In this document: positions 17,451 to 26,951 of the stretch, one piece after another
Layout: each line of letters starts with the position of its first letter
How positions within the stretch are numbered: position 1 is the first letter of the stretch
Source of the DNA: Marinobacter salicampi
GTDB taxonomy: Bacteria; Pseudomonadota; Gammaproteobacteria; Pseudomonadales; Oleiphilaceae
Direction of reading: 5' to 3'
Length of the DNA: 64,000 bases
NCBI RefSeq assembly: GCF_011074795.1
Contig: NZ_JAAMPF010000026.1
Location: forward strand, 62,001-126,000
The notes under the pieces: generated by a model
What the model was told of the DNA's origin: nothing
Databases searched by the model: none
What the model saw: the letters and a program-made list of their open reading frames with translations, nothing else
Made by a program: the position numbers and the translations under genes

Positions 17451-18555
17451 AGCAGGTGTTTTGGCTGTTGGCAATTTCGATTCCAATACTGGATATGCGT
17501 GGAAGTTAATGGAGCGACTTTGGTGCGAGTTGTCGGTTTTTTTCCAAGCTAAAGCTTATCAGACCTATGTCGTTTTCCCCACGGTGTCCGAGATTCCTGA
17601 ATGTTTAACCGAGCATAATTGCATTGTCGAGCAAGAAGACTTTACCGCCCGCTCCTTAGGTCCGGTGATTCGCCAGGCACGCTACCTTCGAAAACGTTCG
17701 ATTAAGGTGCTCTACCTGACCGACCAGGAAACTAGCTCGTTTCGGTATCTCGTTTTCAGGTTATGTGGTGTTCGCAAGATCATCGTTCACGACCACACGC
17801 CCGGTGTTCGGACGCCCCCTGGTTCCGTAAAAAGATTACTAAAGCTCATTATCAACAGGCTTCCGTTGATCTCGTGCTCTGCATGTTTTGCGGTGAGCCC
17901 CTACGTCAAGCGGCGCCTTATTGAAATCAATTGTGTACCCCCTTCCAAAGTCTATTGTGTTACCAATGGCATCGACGTAACGGATGCTAAGCCGGAAGCG
18001 CGGAAGGAAGACGGGACTGTCAGAATCGTGACTGTGGGGCGGGCGTCTTATTACAAGGGTATCGACTTTTCCCTTAAGGTAATCCGGGCTCTGGTCTTTG
18101 AGCATGGGCGGCGGGATGTTCAGTACGCGTTATTTGGTGGCGGCCCAGACCTCGAAGCCTTTAAATTGCTTGCAAAGGATTTGGAGATTGAGCCTTTTGT
18201 AATTTTTCATGGGCCAGTTGATAACGTGGCTGAGAAACTGGGAACATCTGATATCGCTTTCCATCCCTCAAAGGGGGAGGCTATGTCTTTGGCTATCCTT
18301 GAATACATGCGGGCGGGCTTGCCGGTAGTGGCGTCGGATAACCCCTCTGTTAGTTCGGCGTTGACTGACGGTGAGGATGGGTTAATTTACAGGGAAGGAT
18401 CCGAAAGCAGTGCCACTGAGGTGCTGGTTCGTTTAATTCAATCCGAGTCGTTGCGTGATAGAATCGGGCAGTCTGCCAGAGCGAAGGTGGAGGGTGAGTT
18501 CTCAAGCAGTGCGATGGTCAAGCGTTTTATCGGAGCGCTAGATGACGTTATTTGA
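17440..18555 (+). CDS. glycosyltransferase family 4
   Basis: A 371-residue GT-B protein. The start is taken as GTG 17440 (or TTG 17443), because GGAGGG lies 5-8 bases upstream; the longer frame from 17416 is less likely. The N-terminus AGVLAVGNFDSNTGYAWKLM is unusual for GT4, but the C-terminal half is canonical: VTNGIDV, TVGRASYYKGIDF, and FHPSKGEAMSLAILEYMRAG with both glutamates of the E-x7-E motif. Probable role: a retaining transfer step in repeat-unit assembly. It overlaps the upstream GT2 gene. Confidence 0.85.
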   Translation: MLRKAGVLAVGNFDSNTGYAWKLMERLWCELSVFFQAKAYQTYVVFPTVSEIPECLTEHNCIVEQEDFTARSLGPVIRQARYLRKRSIKVLYLTDQETSSFRYLVFRLCGVRKIIVHDHTPGVRTPPGSVKRLLKLIINRLPLISCSACFAVSPYVKRRLIEINCVPPSKVYCVTNGIDVTDAKPEARKEDGTVRIVTVGRASYYKGIDFSLKVIRALVFEHGRRDVQYALFGGGPDLEAFKLLAKDLEIEPFVIFHGPVDNVAEKLGTSDIAFHPSKGEAMSLAILEYMRAGLPVVASDNPSVSSALTDGEDGLIYREGSESSATEVLVRLIQSESLRDRIGQSARAKVEGEFSSSAMVKRFIGALDDVI

Positions 18556-18585
18556 TTTCAAAATACAGGGTAGAGAGGCTAAGTA

Positions 18586-19413
18586 ATGGAAAAAGCTCAG
18601 AGACACGTAAAAGCCCTGGTCACGCTGGCAGTAGGCGATTTCTATACCCAAATGGGCGATATAACCCATTCGCTAATGCAGGACTACGCTGAACGTTGTG
18701 GAGTTGACTTCATTGTAATCCAGGATCGCAAGGTCAACGAGAATTACGGTTTAGATGAGCGTTACGAAAAATTCCAACTATACGATCTCATAGATAAATA
18801 TGATCAGATCGTATTTGTCGATACGGATATTCTGGTTTCTCCTAAAACTCCTTCATTGTTCGACCTTGTTCCGGTAGACAGATTCGCTGCTGTCTCTGAG
18901 GCTGCGTTTTCTAAAGCTGGCCGGGATATACGCCTTACGCAGGAAATATTGGGTGAGGTAAACTGGAGAAATTATTACTTTAATTCTGGTGTGATGGTTT
19001 TTAGTAAAGCTCACAAGTCTGTGTTTGACCCTAAAAGAGACGAATTGAGGCTCTGGTCTACGGGAGATTTCAGGAAAAAGGAAGTTAACCTGCTTAATGA
19101 CCAGCCTTATCTAAATCATCGAATAAATGAACTTGGTATAGATCTGTTTGAACTAGGGCACGAGTACAACCATACTCGCGTGATCACCGAGACCCATACC
19201 CGTTTCAAAAGTTATATGATCCATTATGCCGGCCCAAGCGGGCATAGATACGGTTCTAGGCTCGAACAACTGCACAAAGATTTCAAAGTATTTACTAACC
19301 CCATGTCCCTGAATCTGTCAGCAGCTCTGCCACCTTACCGCTGGGTTGTCGACCGTTTTGATCCTGCGTTTGTCCGCTATCTTTTTAAAGAAAAATTTGC
19401 CAGAAAGTCTTGA
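18586..19413 (+). CDS. putative GT-A glycosyltransferase (GT8-like)
   Basis: A 275-residue protein. The segment KYDQIVFVDTDILVSPKTPSL, with a DTD (DxD) metal site near residue 84, and the YFNSGVMVFSKAHKSVF block are hallmarks of GT8-like retaining transferases, where the N-x-G-x-M element binds the donor. The late stretch MIHYAGPSGH resembles the H-x-x-G motif near the C-terminus of that group. Family assignment is by motif only; the sugar is unknown. ATG with AGAGAGG upstream, 30 bases after the previous gene. Confidence 0.72.
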   Translation: MEKAQRHVKALVTLAVGDFYTQMGDITHSLMQDYAERCGVDFIVIQDRKVNENYGLDERYEKFQLYDLIDKYDQIVFVDTDILVSPKTPSLFDLVPVDRFAAVSEAAFSKAGRDIRLTQEILGEVNWRNYYFNSGVMVFSKAHKSVFDPKRDELRLWSTGDFRKKEVNLLNDQPYLNHRINELGIDLFELGHEYNHTRVITETHTRFKSYMIHYAGPSGHRYGSRLEQLHKDFKVFTNPMSLNLSAALPPYRWVVDRFDPAFVRYLFKEKFARKS

Positions 19414-19476
19414 GGTGGTATCGATTATTAAAGGCGTTTAACGTCTTTCACTTTATTATTTAACAGATATCTTAAT

Positions 19477-20526
19477 ATGATACTTATGAAGTTCAATGGT
19501 CGGCATGATAATCTTGGTGATAGATTGATATTTTCATGTTTGTACAACGAATTAAAGCGTTACGATAAGGTTGAGTTTTTTGGTTCGGATAAGAGCGACT
19601 TTATTCAGTCGCCGCTCAGATTTAGAGAAGCCTTCCTTAAAGCACTAAAGTGTTATCTTAAGGGGCAGAAAGTTCTGGTTTTCCACCCGCCTGGTGCTCG
19701 TTTTCTTCCAAGAGAAGCACAAAAGAAAAGCAAAGCTGAAAAATTTAGAGACAAAACAACACTGTTAGCCTGGTCACTCTTGCGTGCTGAGCTCCATATT
19801 GCGGGAATTTCGTTAGGTAAAGAATTTGATTCGCAGCATTATAAAAGGTTTAAATCCATAGGCGTTAGGGATAAAGAAAGCCAAATATCTTTATTGGACG
19901 TGGGCATAAACGCTAACTTGTGTCCGGATATGGCTTTTTTACGACCACCTAAACTGCCTGCGACTGCTCGACAGAATATTATGGTCAGCCTGAGGAAGGA
20001 AACACCTGACGACTATTATGATTCTGCTTACAGTCAGTTGCTCAAGCCAGCCATCAGTTTGGCACTGGAAGCCTGTTCAATGCTAGAGAGCGAAATTTGC
20101 TTCTTTTCAAATGTGGAGGAAGATCGTGAGTTTAATGTTGAGCTTGTCGCTGAATTGAAAACCTCAGGCTTGCCTGCGAACTACATTGAGGAAAGTCCTA
20201 CTGATTTAGATTATTCCTGGTTCTTTAGAGATAATGGAGTTGTTATTAGTAATCGCCTCCATGTTTTATTGCCGGCTATGTCTGAAGGTGTTCTGCCTAT
20301 CGCTCTTGTTTCCAAAGATCATTACAAAGTTGTTAATCTTTTTAAGACGTTTGGGTTCGAAGAGTTCTTAGTATATGTGGAGGAAGGTGCTGAGATTAAA
20401 GATAAGGTTGCCCATTTGCTAAAGTATCGAGGTCGACTACAAAAAGAAAACTATGATAAGCTCTGTAAATTAAAGAGACAGGTTGAAGCCTATCTTTCTT
20501 CAGTTGTCAAAGACTGCGGTCACTAA
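19477..20526 (+). CDS. polysaccharide pyruvyl transferase family protein
   Basis: A 349-residue protein with the layout of the PS_pyruv_trans family: an N-terminal NLGDRLIF motif, SIGVRDKESQISLL in the middle, NLCPDMAFL, and ISNRLHVLLPAMSEGVLPIA toward the C-terminus. Members add a pyruvate ketal from phosphoenolpyruvate to a hexose, giving an acidic polymer. An acidic polymer would fit the lyase-like secreted proteins nearby. ATG; 63-base gap from the previous gene. Some members of the family have other activities, so the reaction is a family-level inference. Confidence 0.75.
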   Translation: MILMKFNGRHDNLGDRLIFSCLYNELKRYDKVEFFGSDKSDFIQSPLRFREAFLKALKCYLKGQKVLVFHPPGARFLPREAQKKSKAEKFRDKTTLLAWSLLRAELHIAGISLGKEFDSQHYKRFKSIGVRDKESQISLLDVGINANLCPDMAFLRPPKLPATARQNIMVSLRKETPDDYYDSAYSQLLKPAISLALEACSMLESEICFFSNVEEDREFNVELVAELKTSGLPANYIEESPTDLDYSWFFRDNGVVISNRLHVLLPAMSEGVLPIALVSKDHYKVVNLFKTFGFEEFLVYVEEGAEIKDKVAHLLKYRGRLQKENYDKLCKLKRQVEAYLSSVVKDCGH

Positions 20527-20580
20527 AGGGAAAACGTGGCTCTGCTGTGTCGGTTCATTCGCTCGTAAAAGGATTTTGAG

Positions 20581-21411
20581 ATGAATAAACTACTTACCTT
20601 TGTTGTACCCTTGAGATCTCCTCAAGCCTCGAAAGACTGGGAAAACGTTCTTTCTCGTCTTGATGAGACCGCCAGTTCAATTCAGGCTGCTTGTGGCTTC
20701 TCTACGGACGTAAGGGCCGTCGTAGTTGCAAACAGGGACGCCAAACTTAGGCCTCTCCCAGAGTGCTTTCAGGTTATTCGAGTTGATCTAAAGCCGCCCA
20801 CAGTTTCGGTGTTTCGCGGGGAAAGTCCCGAGGAGGAGCGAACTAAAGCTGTCCGTTGGGACAAAGGGTACAAAATTGCAACTGGTATGATTCACGCAAA
20901 AAATACGGGGTCCAGGTTTGTTATGGGGGTAGATGCTGATGACCTCATTGCGTCGGACATTGCGCAAGTTGCAAGAGCGGAATCTGACGGTTTCGGTTGG
21001 TACATTGATAAGGGGTGGCTACTGCCGATGCGCTCCAAGTGGGGCTTGATACTACCGGACTTCCAGAACTGGTGCGGTACCTATGCTATGGTCAGGACTG
21101 ACTTATTGGGTTTACCAGCAAATGTAGATGAGATGGAGCCTGATATAGTTAGTAGTATATATGGGCACCATCGTTGCTTGCTTCCAGAAATGAAAAAAAG
21201 GGGCACCCCTTTGCAGCCATTCGGTTACCCCGCAGCGGTTTATAGGGTTAATCATTCCGATGGTAACTTTGCCAGAGGAGGGCTGACCGAGGGTCTACTT
21301 GCACCCCGTAAGCTTCTTTCTCGTCCTTTCAACTATCTTAAGTGGGCGTCTAGGCTACGTTTATTCGACGAACGGCAAAAAAAATGCTTTTTAGGCAGCA
21401 GAGCCTTTTGA
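20581..21411 (+). CDS. putative GT-A type glycosyltransferase, unclassified
   Basis: A 276-residue protein. An N-terminal strand LLTFVVPLRSPQ and the acidic motif RFVMGVDADDLIASDIA near residue 120 suggest a GT-A fold with a DxD-like donor site. A conserved-looking block NWCGTYAMVRTDLLGLP follows, similar to the NxG region of GT2/GT8 proteins. I do not recognise the family with certainty. It is the last gene of the plus-strand accessory run. The downstream gap to 21574 has no clear terminator, and the next gene converges. Confidence 0.55.
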   Translation: MNKLLTFVVPLRSPQASKDWENVLSRLDETASSIQAACGFSTDVRAVVVANRDAKLRPLPECFQVIRVDLKPPTVSVFRGESPEEERTKAVRWDKGYKIATGMIHAKNTGSRFVMGVDADDLIASDIAQVARAESDGFGWYIDKGWLLPMRSKWGLILPDFQNWCGTYAMVRTDLLGLPANVDEMEPDIVSSIYGHHRCLLPEMKKRGTPLQPFGYPAAVYRVNHSDGNFARGGLTEGLLAPRKLLSRPFNYLKWASRLRLFDERQKKCFLGSRAF

Positions 21412-21573
21412 TAGAGAATGTGCTTTAGATGGCGTCTGACAAGATTCGCGCTTTCGGCTAGATAAAAGATAAACTCGCTGGCCAAGGTGGTCATCTTCGT
21501 TCCTAAATCACTGTATCTTGTCCGTCATGAAAATTCTCTTTGATAGACTGCTTTCTCTTCCGCGTTCCGATCT

Positions 21574-22611
21574 TCATGGAATGTCTAATGCCTTATGAGA
21601 TGTCTGGCACAGTTGATCGATAAATTCTTTCCTCTTTTTTGAAATCATACCAAAATTGTATAGCTGATTTCTTACTCTGTTAGATACCAGAAGGGGGGAA
21701 TGAACCTGAATTAAATTTGGGTTCGGCAGGTCCCCGTTACCTTCTATTATCTTTGGGCCATTGGGGGATACGTAGATATCCCATCCAGCATAATTCAGGT
21801 CGCCATAATAACGAGCCAGGTCTAGCGCTAAATTTTTAACATCCTCCCAAAATGGTATTTGTACGCCAGCGAGGTCTACTTTAGTCACTGGGTGCTGCTG
21901 ATGTAATATCGTGGCATGCGCCCCTGGGTTAGAGGTACCCGATTTTAGAATGCCCGTGGCCATATCGATACCACAAGATATCCCCCCCTTACTAAAGTTA
22001 TCAATAGGGCTGTCTGCCTGCCCACCAAAGCGGTGGGCTGCGCCTACGATAAAGGGTTCATTATGCTCATCCTTTAATGTAAAGACTCTTATGGTATTGA
22101 TGGAATATGGGAATATTGTCAATGCATAAGGGTGAGGTTCAGCACAGTTTTCAATAACGTAAGTTCCCTTGTCGGGGATATCATTGGGGCTCGTTGCGAG
22201 GAAGCACCTTTCCCCGCCCCAGCCGGAGGCAGGTTTAAGGAATACGCGGTCCTTAGAGTCGAATATGTTATTGACAGTAGAAAACTCGGAATAAGACCGA
22301 TACTGGCCATTTGAAACTGACCCTATGAGGCCTGGACTGCTATCGGCGAGAGGCGTGTGACGCAGCATCAACTGAAAGAAAATCTTGTTTTTTAAATTTT
22401 CCTTTGCTGTATTGGGATTTAAAGTCCGAAAGTGGAACTCGATTTCCCAGTCAGTAATAAATAACGCTTTATGATATTTATCGAAAGGATAAAAATACCG
22501 TCTTTTTGAAAAAAAACCATCACGTAACATTAAGAAATCGGGTTTCACCCCATATCTTCTGTCCGTTTTTAGAAAATGTCTAACTCTCCTGGCCTTGCCA
22601 ATAATACCCAT
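21574..22611 (-). CDS. sugar-transfer-associated ATP-grasp protein
   Basis: A 345-residue protein of the ATP-grasp type that accompanies sugar-transfer loci. The glycine-rich ATP lid is VFLKPASGWGGERCFLA (about residues 130-146), GISCGIDMATGIL follows, and GWDIYVSPNGPKIIEGNGD holds the metal-binding Glu/Asn near residue 300. Such proteins are thought to attach an amino acid or other amine to a sugar acid; this is family-level inference. ATG with AGGA 9 bases upstream. It is the second ATP-grasp protein of the locus, unrelated in detail to the one at 2446-3624. It is probably the last AT-rich accessory gene before the ABC exporter. Confidence 0.78.
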   Translation of the reverse strand: MGIIGKARRVRHFLKTDRRYGVKPDFLMLRDGFFSKRRYFYPFDKYHKALFITDWEIEFHFRTLNPNTAKENLKNKIFFQLMLRHTPLADSSPGLIGSVSNGQYRSYSEFSTVNNIFDSKDRVFLKPASGWGGERCFLATSPNDIPDKGTYVIENCAEPHPYALTIFPYSINTIRVFTLKDEHNEPFIVGAAHRFGGQADSPIDNFSKGGISCGIDMATGILKSGTSNPGAHATILHQQHPVTKVDLAGVQIPFWEDVKNLALDLARYYGDLNYAGWDIYVSPNGPKIIEGNGDLPNPNLIQVHSPLLVSNRVRNQLYNFGMISKKRKEFIDQLCQTSHKALDIP

Positions 22612-22706
22612 AAATTTTGATCCTGCTATACGGAAGTTAGAAGCTCGACAAGTTTATATGAGTAGGGAACATCGCTCTATAGGTCGTCACTGTGCTACAC
22701 GATTCG

Positions 22707-24506
22707 CTATTCGGTGGAATGGTGCATCATATCTCTGAAGCTATCGTTTCTCGAGGTGAGTTCACTATAGGTACCGATATCCTGTATTCCTCCAGAGGCC
22801 ATTAAAATAATTTTATCGGACATCTTTATAGAGGCAGGTCTATGAGAAATGACCAAAATAACTAAATCTTTTTTAAGAGAATTCAGTGTGGTCATAAGTT
22901 TGAATTCGGATTCCATGTCCAGGGCACTGGTAGGCTCATCCAGCACTAGCAAATCCGTCTGCTTGTATAGGGCCCTGGCGATACCAATCCGTTGCCGTTG
23001 ACCGCCGCTTAACAGTTTCCCGTCTTGTCCCAGGTTTGAGTAAATGCCTTGCGGAAGGTCGTCGACAAACTCATCTGCGTTGGCCAACGTAAGGGCATGC
23101 TTTACGCGATCCATGTCGATTTCATTTTCCGTGACGCCAAAGGCGACGTTGTTTACGACGTTATCGTCCAGAATGAATATGGTCTGGGCCACATACCCCA
23201 CCTTTTTTCTGAATGAGGGCAGATCCTCGGTGGTAAGAACCTGATCGTTAACAATGAGCTTGCCCGACTGGAGTTTAAGCAGCCCCAGTATGATATCCGC
23301 AAGGGTAGATTTGCCGGATCCCGAATGGCCCACCAGTGAGTAGATCTCGCCCTTGTTGAGGGTCAGGGAGACGTTATGGACCGCAGGCTCACTGTCTTTG
23401 TTATAGCTGAATTCGGCGTCCGAGAGCTGAACCTGATCAATGCTCATCGGTTTTATTGGCTTGGGAACCTCTGTTTCTTCTTCGGAAGTTGACCCCAGTC
23501 GCTTCTTGATAACTTTGGCAACCGAGCCGTGACCACTTAGGCTGGAAAGAGATTTGTAGATCTGTTGCATGGTGGGTAGCAGCTTATAGCCCGCCAGTGC
23601 ATAAATACTCAGGATGGGTACAACTGAACGGATGTCGTCTTGAGTTGTGAGCAGCACCAGGGCCAGGATCAGTATCGCTCCGAAGGAAATGGACTCAATG
23701 ACGAATTTGGGTAACTCACCAGACAGGGCAATGAACGCCTGGGATTTCAGGCCCCGGACATTGATTGAACTAAACCGATCGATATACCGGCTCTCAAGAG
23801 AGTCCAGTTTTACGTCTTTAATGCCTATGAAGGATTCTGAAAGAATTGCCTGTACCCTGTTGTTTTTATCAGAGATGACTTCGCCGTGGTGGGCAAGCTT
23901 GCGTCGCAGGACGACGTATGTGGCCAGGTATGAGCCACCAATAATTCCGCCTGCAATAAGGGCCAATAGCGGATCCAGAATCAGTAAGCCAACAAGGATT
24001 AGCAGCACAACAAAGAGCTGACTCGTTAGCAGCAGGAAAGGCTGGAAAAGCATGTAGACAAAACGGGGTACCTGGGCTGCCACTACCGCTATCTTTTTCG
24101 TGTAGTTCTCGGTCTTGTGGGACAGGTAATCCTTGTAGAGAGCGTTGCGGTAAACCTTTTGCTGAAGGCTGCTGCCAAGGGAGACTGAGAACCGGTAGGT
24201 CAGCCAGATGGTCATGCCAGCGACCGCATTGGATAACAGAATCAGAACCAGGGAACCCAGCGCTGCGGCGATAATGAACTGCAGGTCGGTCTGGAACCCG
24301 AATTGCTCGTATCCCCATGAAAGGATGCTATTGGTGTGGATGACGTCAGGATTGGAAAGGATGGAGATAAAAGGACCAATACTGGCGATCCCGACAACCT
24401 GGAAAAATGCTGACAGAAAAAAGACAATCTGAAGAGCGATGTACTGCCGTTTGGTTTTCTTATCAAGAACACTCAGGATGGTTTTGATCACCGATAAAAT
24501 GTACAT
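22707..24506 (-). CDS. ABC exporter, fused permease/ATPase (lipid-linked glycan flippase-like)
   Basis: A 599-residue half-transporter. Residues 1-320 contain about six transmembrane helices. The C-terminal nucleotide-binding domain has Walker A GHSGSGKST (393-401), signature LSGGQ (499-503), Walker B LLVLDEP (519-525) and a switch His in ISHRPAS. The layout resembles PglK/MsbA-type exporters that flip lipid-linked oligosaccharides. In this locus it is the best candidate for moving the repeat unit to the periplasm, where the ligase/polymerase-like protein acts. It is probably co-transcribed with the GT4 and deacetylase genes upstream (24530-26745). Confidence 0.88.
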   Translation of the reverse strand: MYILSVIKTILSVLDKKTKRQYIALQIVFFLSAFFQVVGIASIGPFISILSNPDVIHTNSILSWGYEQFGFQTDLQFIIAAALGSLVLILLSNAVAGMTIWLTYRFSVSLGSSLQQKVYRNALYKDYLSHKTENYTKKIAVVAAQVPRFVYMLFQPFLLLTSQLFVVLLILVGLLILDPLLALIAGGIIGGSYLATYVVLRRKLAHHGEVISDKNNRVQAILSESFIGIKDVKLDSLESRYIDRFSSINVRGLKSQAFIALSGELPKFVIESISFGAILILALVLLTTQDDIRSVVPILSIYALAGYKLLPTMQQIYKSLSSLSGHGSVAKVIKKRLGSTSEEETEVPKPIKPMSIDQVQLSDAEFSYNKDSEPAVHNVSLTLNKGEIYSLVGHSGSGKSTLADIILGLLKLQSGKLIVNDQVLTTEDLPSFRKKVGYVAQTIFILDDNVVNNVAFGVTENEIDMDRVKHALTLANADEFVDDLPQGIYSNLGQDGKLLSGGQRQRIGIARALYKQTDLLVLDEPTSALDMESEFKLMTTLNSLKKDLVILVISHRPASIKMSDKIILMASGGIQDIGTYSELTSRNDSFRDMMHHSTE

Positions 24507-24529
24507 ACTGCATCTCTGGTTATGAGAAT

Positions 24530-25741
24530 TTAGGGTTGTGATCGCGTACTGCGAAAAATCGTAGTCAGGGGCCGGCCGGGCTCGAAGTAGATGGCGTTAT
24601 AGAGTGCTTCGTACTTCCGGGCATTTTTATCTTTATTGAACTCCTGCAACAGATGAGCACGTCCGGCGCGCCTGAACTGTTCCATTAACTCGGGATTACT
24701 AAGCAGCTCTGCAGCTTTGGCGGCGTAGCCCGTCGGGCTGTGTTCGTCCACCAGGTAGCCGCACTGGCCGTCATCCAGTATCTCCGGGATGCCGCCGACG
24801 TTGTGGGCCACAATGGGCAGGCTCGCCAGCAGTGACTCCAGCAGAACCATGGGAATGCCTTCGTGATCCGATGGCATCATTAACAGGTCCAGTTGTTCCA
24901 GCTCCTGGGCGGGGTTGGCCACAAAGCCCCTGAACTCGATGGAGTCAGCAAGGCCTTTTTCCCTGGTGTAGGCTTCCAGGGCCTCCCTAAGGGGACCGTC
25001 GCCGATGATGATGCCTTTTACCGGGGCCGAGAGCTGACTCTTTAAGAGACCGACGGTATCAATGAAAATATCCGCCCGCTTGACCGGGACCAGCCTGCCC
25101 ACCAGCCCAATCCTTATTGCCGTTGGGGCTTCGTTTTGTGCTGGTTCGGGCCCTGTCGATTCTATCGATTTTGCCAATGGGGCCTGCTGTGACAATTCCG
25201 GGATTTCAATAAAGTTTCGGATTTTGACCGTCTTGTCGGGGTAGGCCCGGCTCAGGTCACTCTCCAGCTGGCCTGATACGGCAACAACAGCGTCCTGACC
25301 ATAGCGTGCGGTTGCCTGGTCCAAGAGGGTGGTGATCTTGCGTTTGGGGTTACGCCAGCTTGTTTCTGCCTCCGGGTTGCCGTGGGCAGTGCGTACCGAC
25401 CTGGGGACCCGGCTCAGTTTCTGGGCCAGGGTGCCCAGAACGTTTTCCTTGAAGCCGTGGGTATGGACGATCGCTGTACCATGGTGCCTGAAGTGCCGAC
25501 AAAGACCGCGTATCAGCCCAAGGGGTGACTCAACCCTCTCATCAGCCAGGGTTACAGGAACACCTGCCGCCTTGAGCCTCTGCATTAAGTCCCCATCGTT
25601 AAAGACCACTGCCGTGGGTGTAACGGTCTGGTTGGCCTGCAGGGCGCGGACCAGCTGGTAGACCTGGGCCTCGGCACCGGCCCATATATCTCCGGAGACA
25701 ACATGGGTTACAACGGGCACTTTCTGTTGTTTCCGGGTCAC
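24530..25741 (-). CDS. glycosyltransferase family 4
   Basis: A 403-residue GT-B protein. HVVSGDIWAGAEAQVYQLV is the N-terminal glycine-rich region, GLVGRLVPVKRADIFIDTV begins the donor half, and MPSDHEGIPMVLLESLLA carries an intact E-x7-E motif. The start is GTG, overlapping the stop of the upstream deacetylase gene (GTGA), so the pair is translationally coupled. It sits in a minus-strand operon of deacetylase, GT4 and ABC exporter. Sugar donor unknown. Confidence 0.87.
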   Translation of the reverse strand: MTRKQQKVPVVTHVVSGDIWAGAEAQVYQLVRALQANQTVTPTAVVFNDGDLMQRLKAAGVPVTLADERVESPLGLIRGLCRHFRHHGTAIVHTHGFKENVLGTLAQKLSRVPRSVRTAHGNPEAETSWRNPKRKITTLLDQATARYGQDAVVAVSGQLESDLSRAYPDKTVKIRNFIEIPELSQQAPLAKSIESTGPEPAQNEAPTAIRIGLVGRLVPVKRADIFIDTVGLLKSQLSAPVKGIIIGDGPLREALEAYTREKGLADSIEFRGFVANPAQELEQLDLLMMPSDHEGIPMVLLESLLASLPIVAHNVGGIPEILDDGQCGYLVDEHSPTGYAAKAAELLSNPELMEQFRRAGRAHLLQEFNKDKNARKYEALYNAIYFEPGRPLTTIFRSTRSQP

Positions 25742-26745
25742 TGGCCGGGCCTTACCAGCGTGGCCAGGAAACCGGCATTGGTGCCACCGTTGCCATCATG
25801 AAAGCTGAACCGGGAAAGCAGGTGAGGCTGAACCCCGGCTGTATTCCAGCCCCGCTGGGTGGTGCAGGCGGCCTGGAAGTTATCAGAGACCAGTTGTTCA
25901 CCGGCGGCAGTGATGTTGCCATTGGGGTAGCAGAAAATGTTGACCGGCGAGAGGCCGTCCGCCTTCAGGTCTTTAAGGCTGCCGCAAATCTCGCTTTCCA
26001 GGGAGCCTGCTTCCTTCAGGTGATTCAGGCGGTAGTGGTGCCGCGTGTGGGCGCCAAAATCAATCAGGCCAGAATCCCTCATCTGTTCCATTTCATCTTT
26101 GTTAAGCAGAAAACGCTGATCGCTTATTCTGAGCGTTGGAATGGCAGACTCGGCCTCCTCAAGGCGGGCCTCGATGGTTTCATCGTCTAGCTGCTTGAGG
26201 TTTTCTATAACGCCATTGGCCTGGTCACTCGTCAGGTTTCGGGTGCCGCCGAATTCCCTGAGCCAGGCCAGGGCAGGGTGGTCCAGTTCCTGGTCGTGGT
26301 TGAGCAGAATATTCAGTATCCGCTCCGGCCAGAACTGCCAGGGCGTATTCACCCGGCGGGAAACCAGAAAGATGGTCGCCGGCACTTGGTGCTGCCGGAG
26401 AACGGGGAAGGCGTGCTGGTAGTTATCCTGCCAGCCATCATCGAAGGTGACCGCAACCGCAAGCCGGGGCAGAGCTTCAGCCTTGTGCCTTGATTGAAGC
26501 CAGCCATCCAGGGAAACGAATTCAGCCCCCAGCTTGCGAAGAAGCCGGAGATGGGCGTCCAGGGATTCAGGTGTCAGTGCCATGCCAGGCTGTTCCGTCG
26601 CTCTTTCCGGAGCCGAGGCGGGCAAAATCCGGTGGTAGGTCAGGATAAGCAACGTTGGTGTACGTTGGAGCCGGAGTTTGATCAAGGCAAAAGTGGCAAG
26701 CGTATAATTGAAGCATTGCTTCGCGGTTTGTTTGAGAACGTTCAC
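25738..26745 (-). CDS. polysaccharide deacetylase family protein (NodB-like)
   Basis: A 335-residue protein with the NodB motifs VTFDDGWQDN (Asp at about 102-103) and HTRHH (His at about 233 and 237), and the late FCYPNG block. An N-terminal hydrophobic stretch (TLATFALIKL) may be a membrane anchor. It is a diverged paralogue of the protein at 1404-2426, sharing the order of motifs, the insert between them and the FCYP block. Predicted reaction: removal of acetyl from an N-acetylated sugar in the polymer or precursor. GTG start with GGAGAG 8 bases upstream; first gene of its operon. Confidence 0.85.
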   Translation of the reverse strand: MNVLKQTAKQCFNYTLATFALIKLRLQRTPTLLILTYHRILPASAPERATEQPGMALTPESLDAHLRLLRKLGAEFVSLDGWLQSRHKAEALPRLAVAVTFDDGWQDNYQHAFPVLRQHQVPATIFLVSRRVNTPWQFWPERILNILLNHDQELDHPALAWLREFGGTRNLTSDQANGVIENLKQLDDETIEARLEEAESAIPTLRISDQRFLLNKDEMEQMRDSGLIDFGAHTRHHYRLNHLKEAGSLESEICGSLKDLKADGLSPVNIFCYPNGNITAAGEQLVSDNFQAACTTQRGWNTAGVQPHLLSRFSFHDGNGGTNAGFLATLVRPGQ

Positions 26746-26951
26746 TTCAGTTGCTCTCCGTGAGCTTCATTCCGTCTTGGCGGAGCCGTCGTCCGTATCG
26801 TTATCGTGGTCGAGAATCCGGTAGATAGTGCCAGTTTGCGCTGCGTCTGTCACTGACTCTAGGGTCTTAATTAAATTGAAGCTTCGGTGCCGGTCACTTA
26901 CGGTGTCGTGTTAGAATTTCAATCCTTTTTGATCTGGCAAGGATGTTGGAA

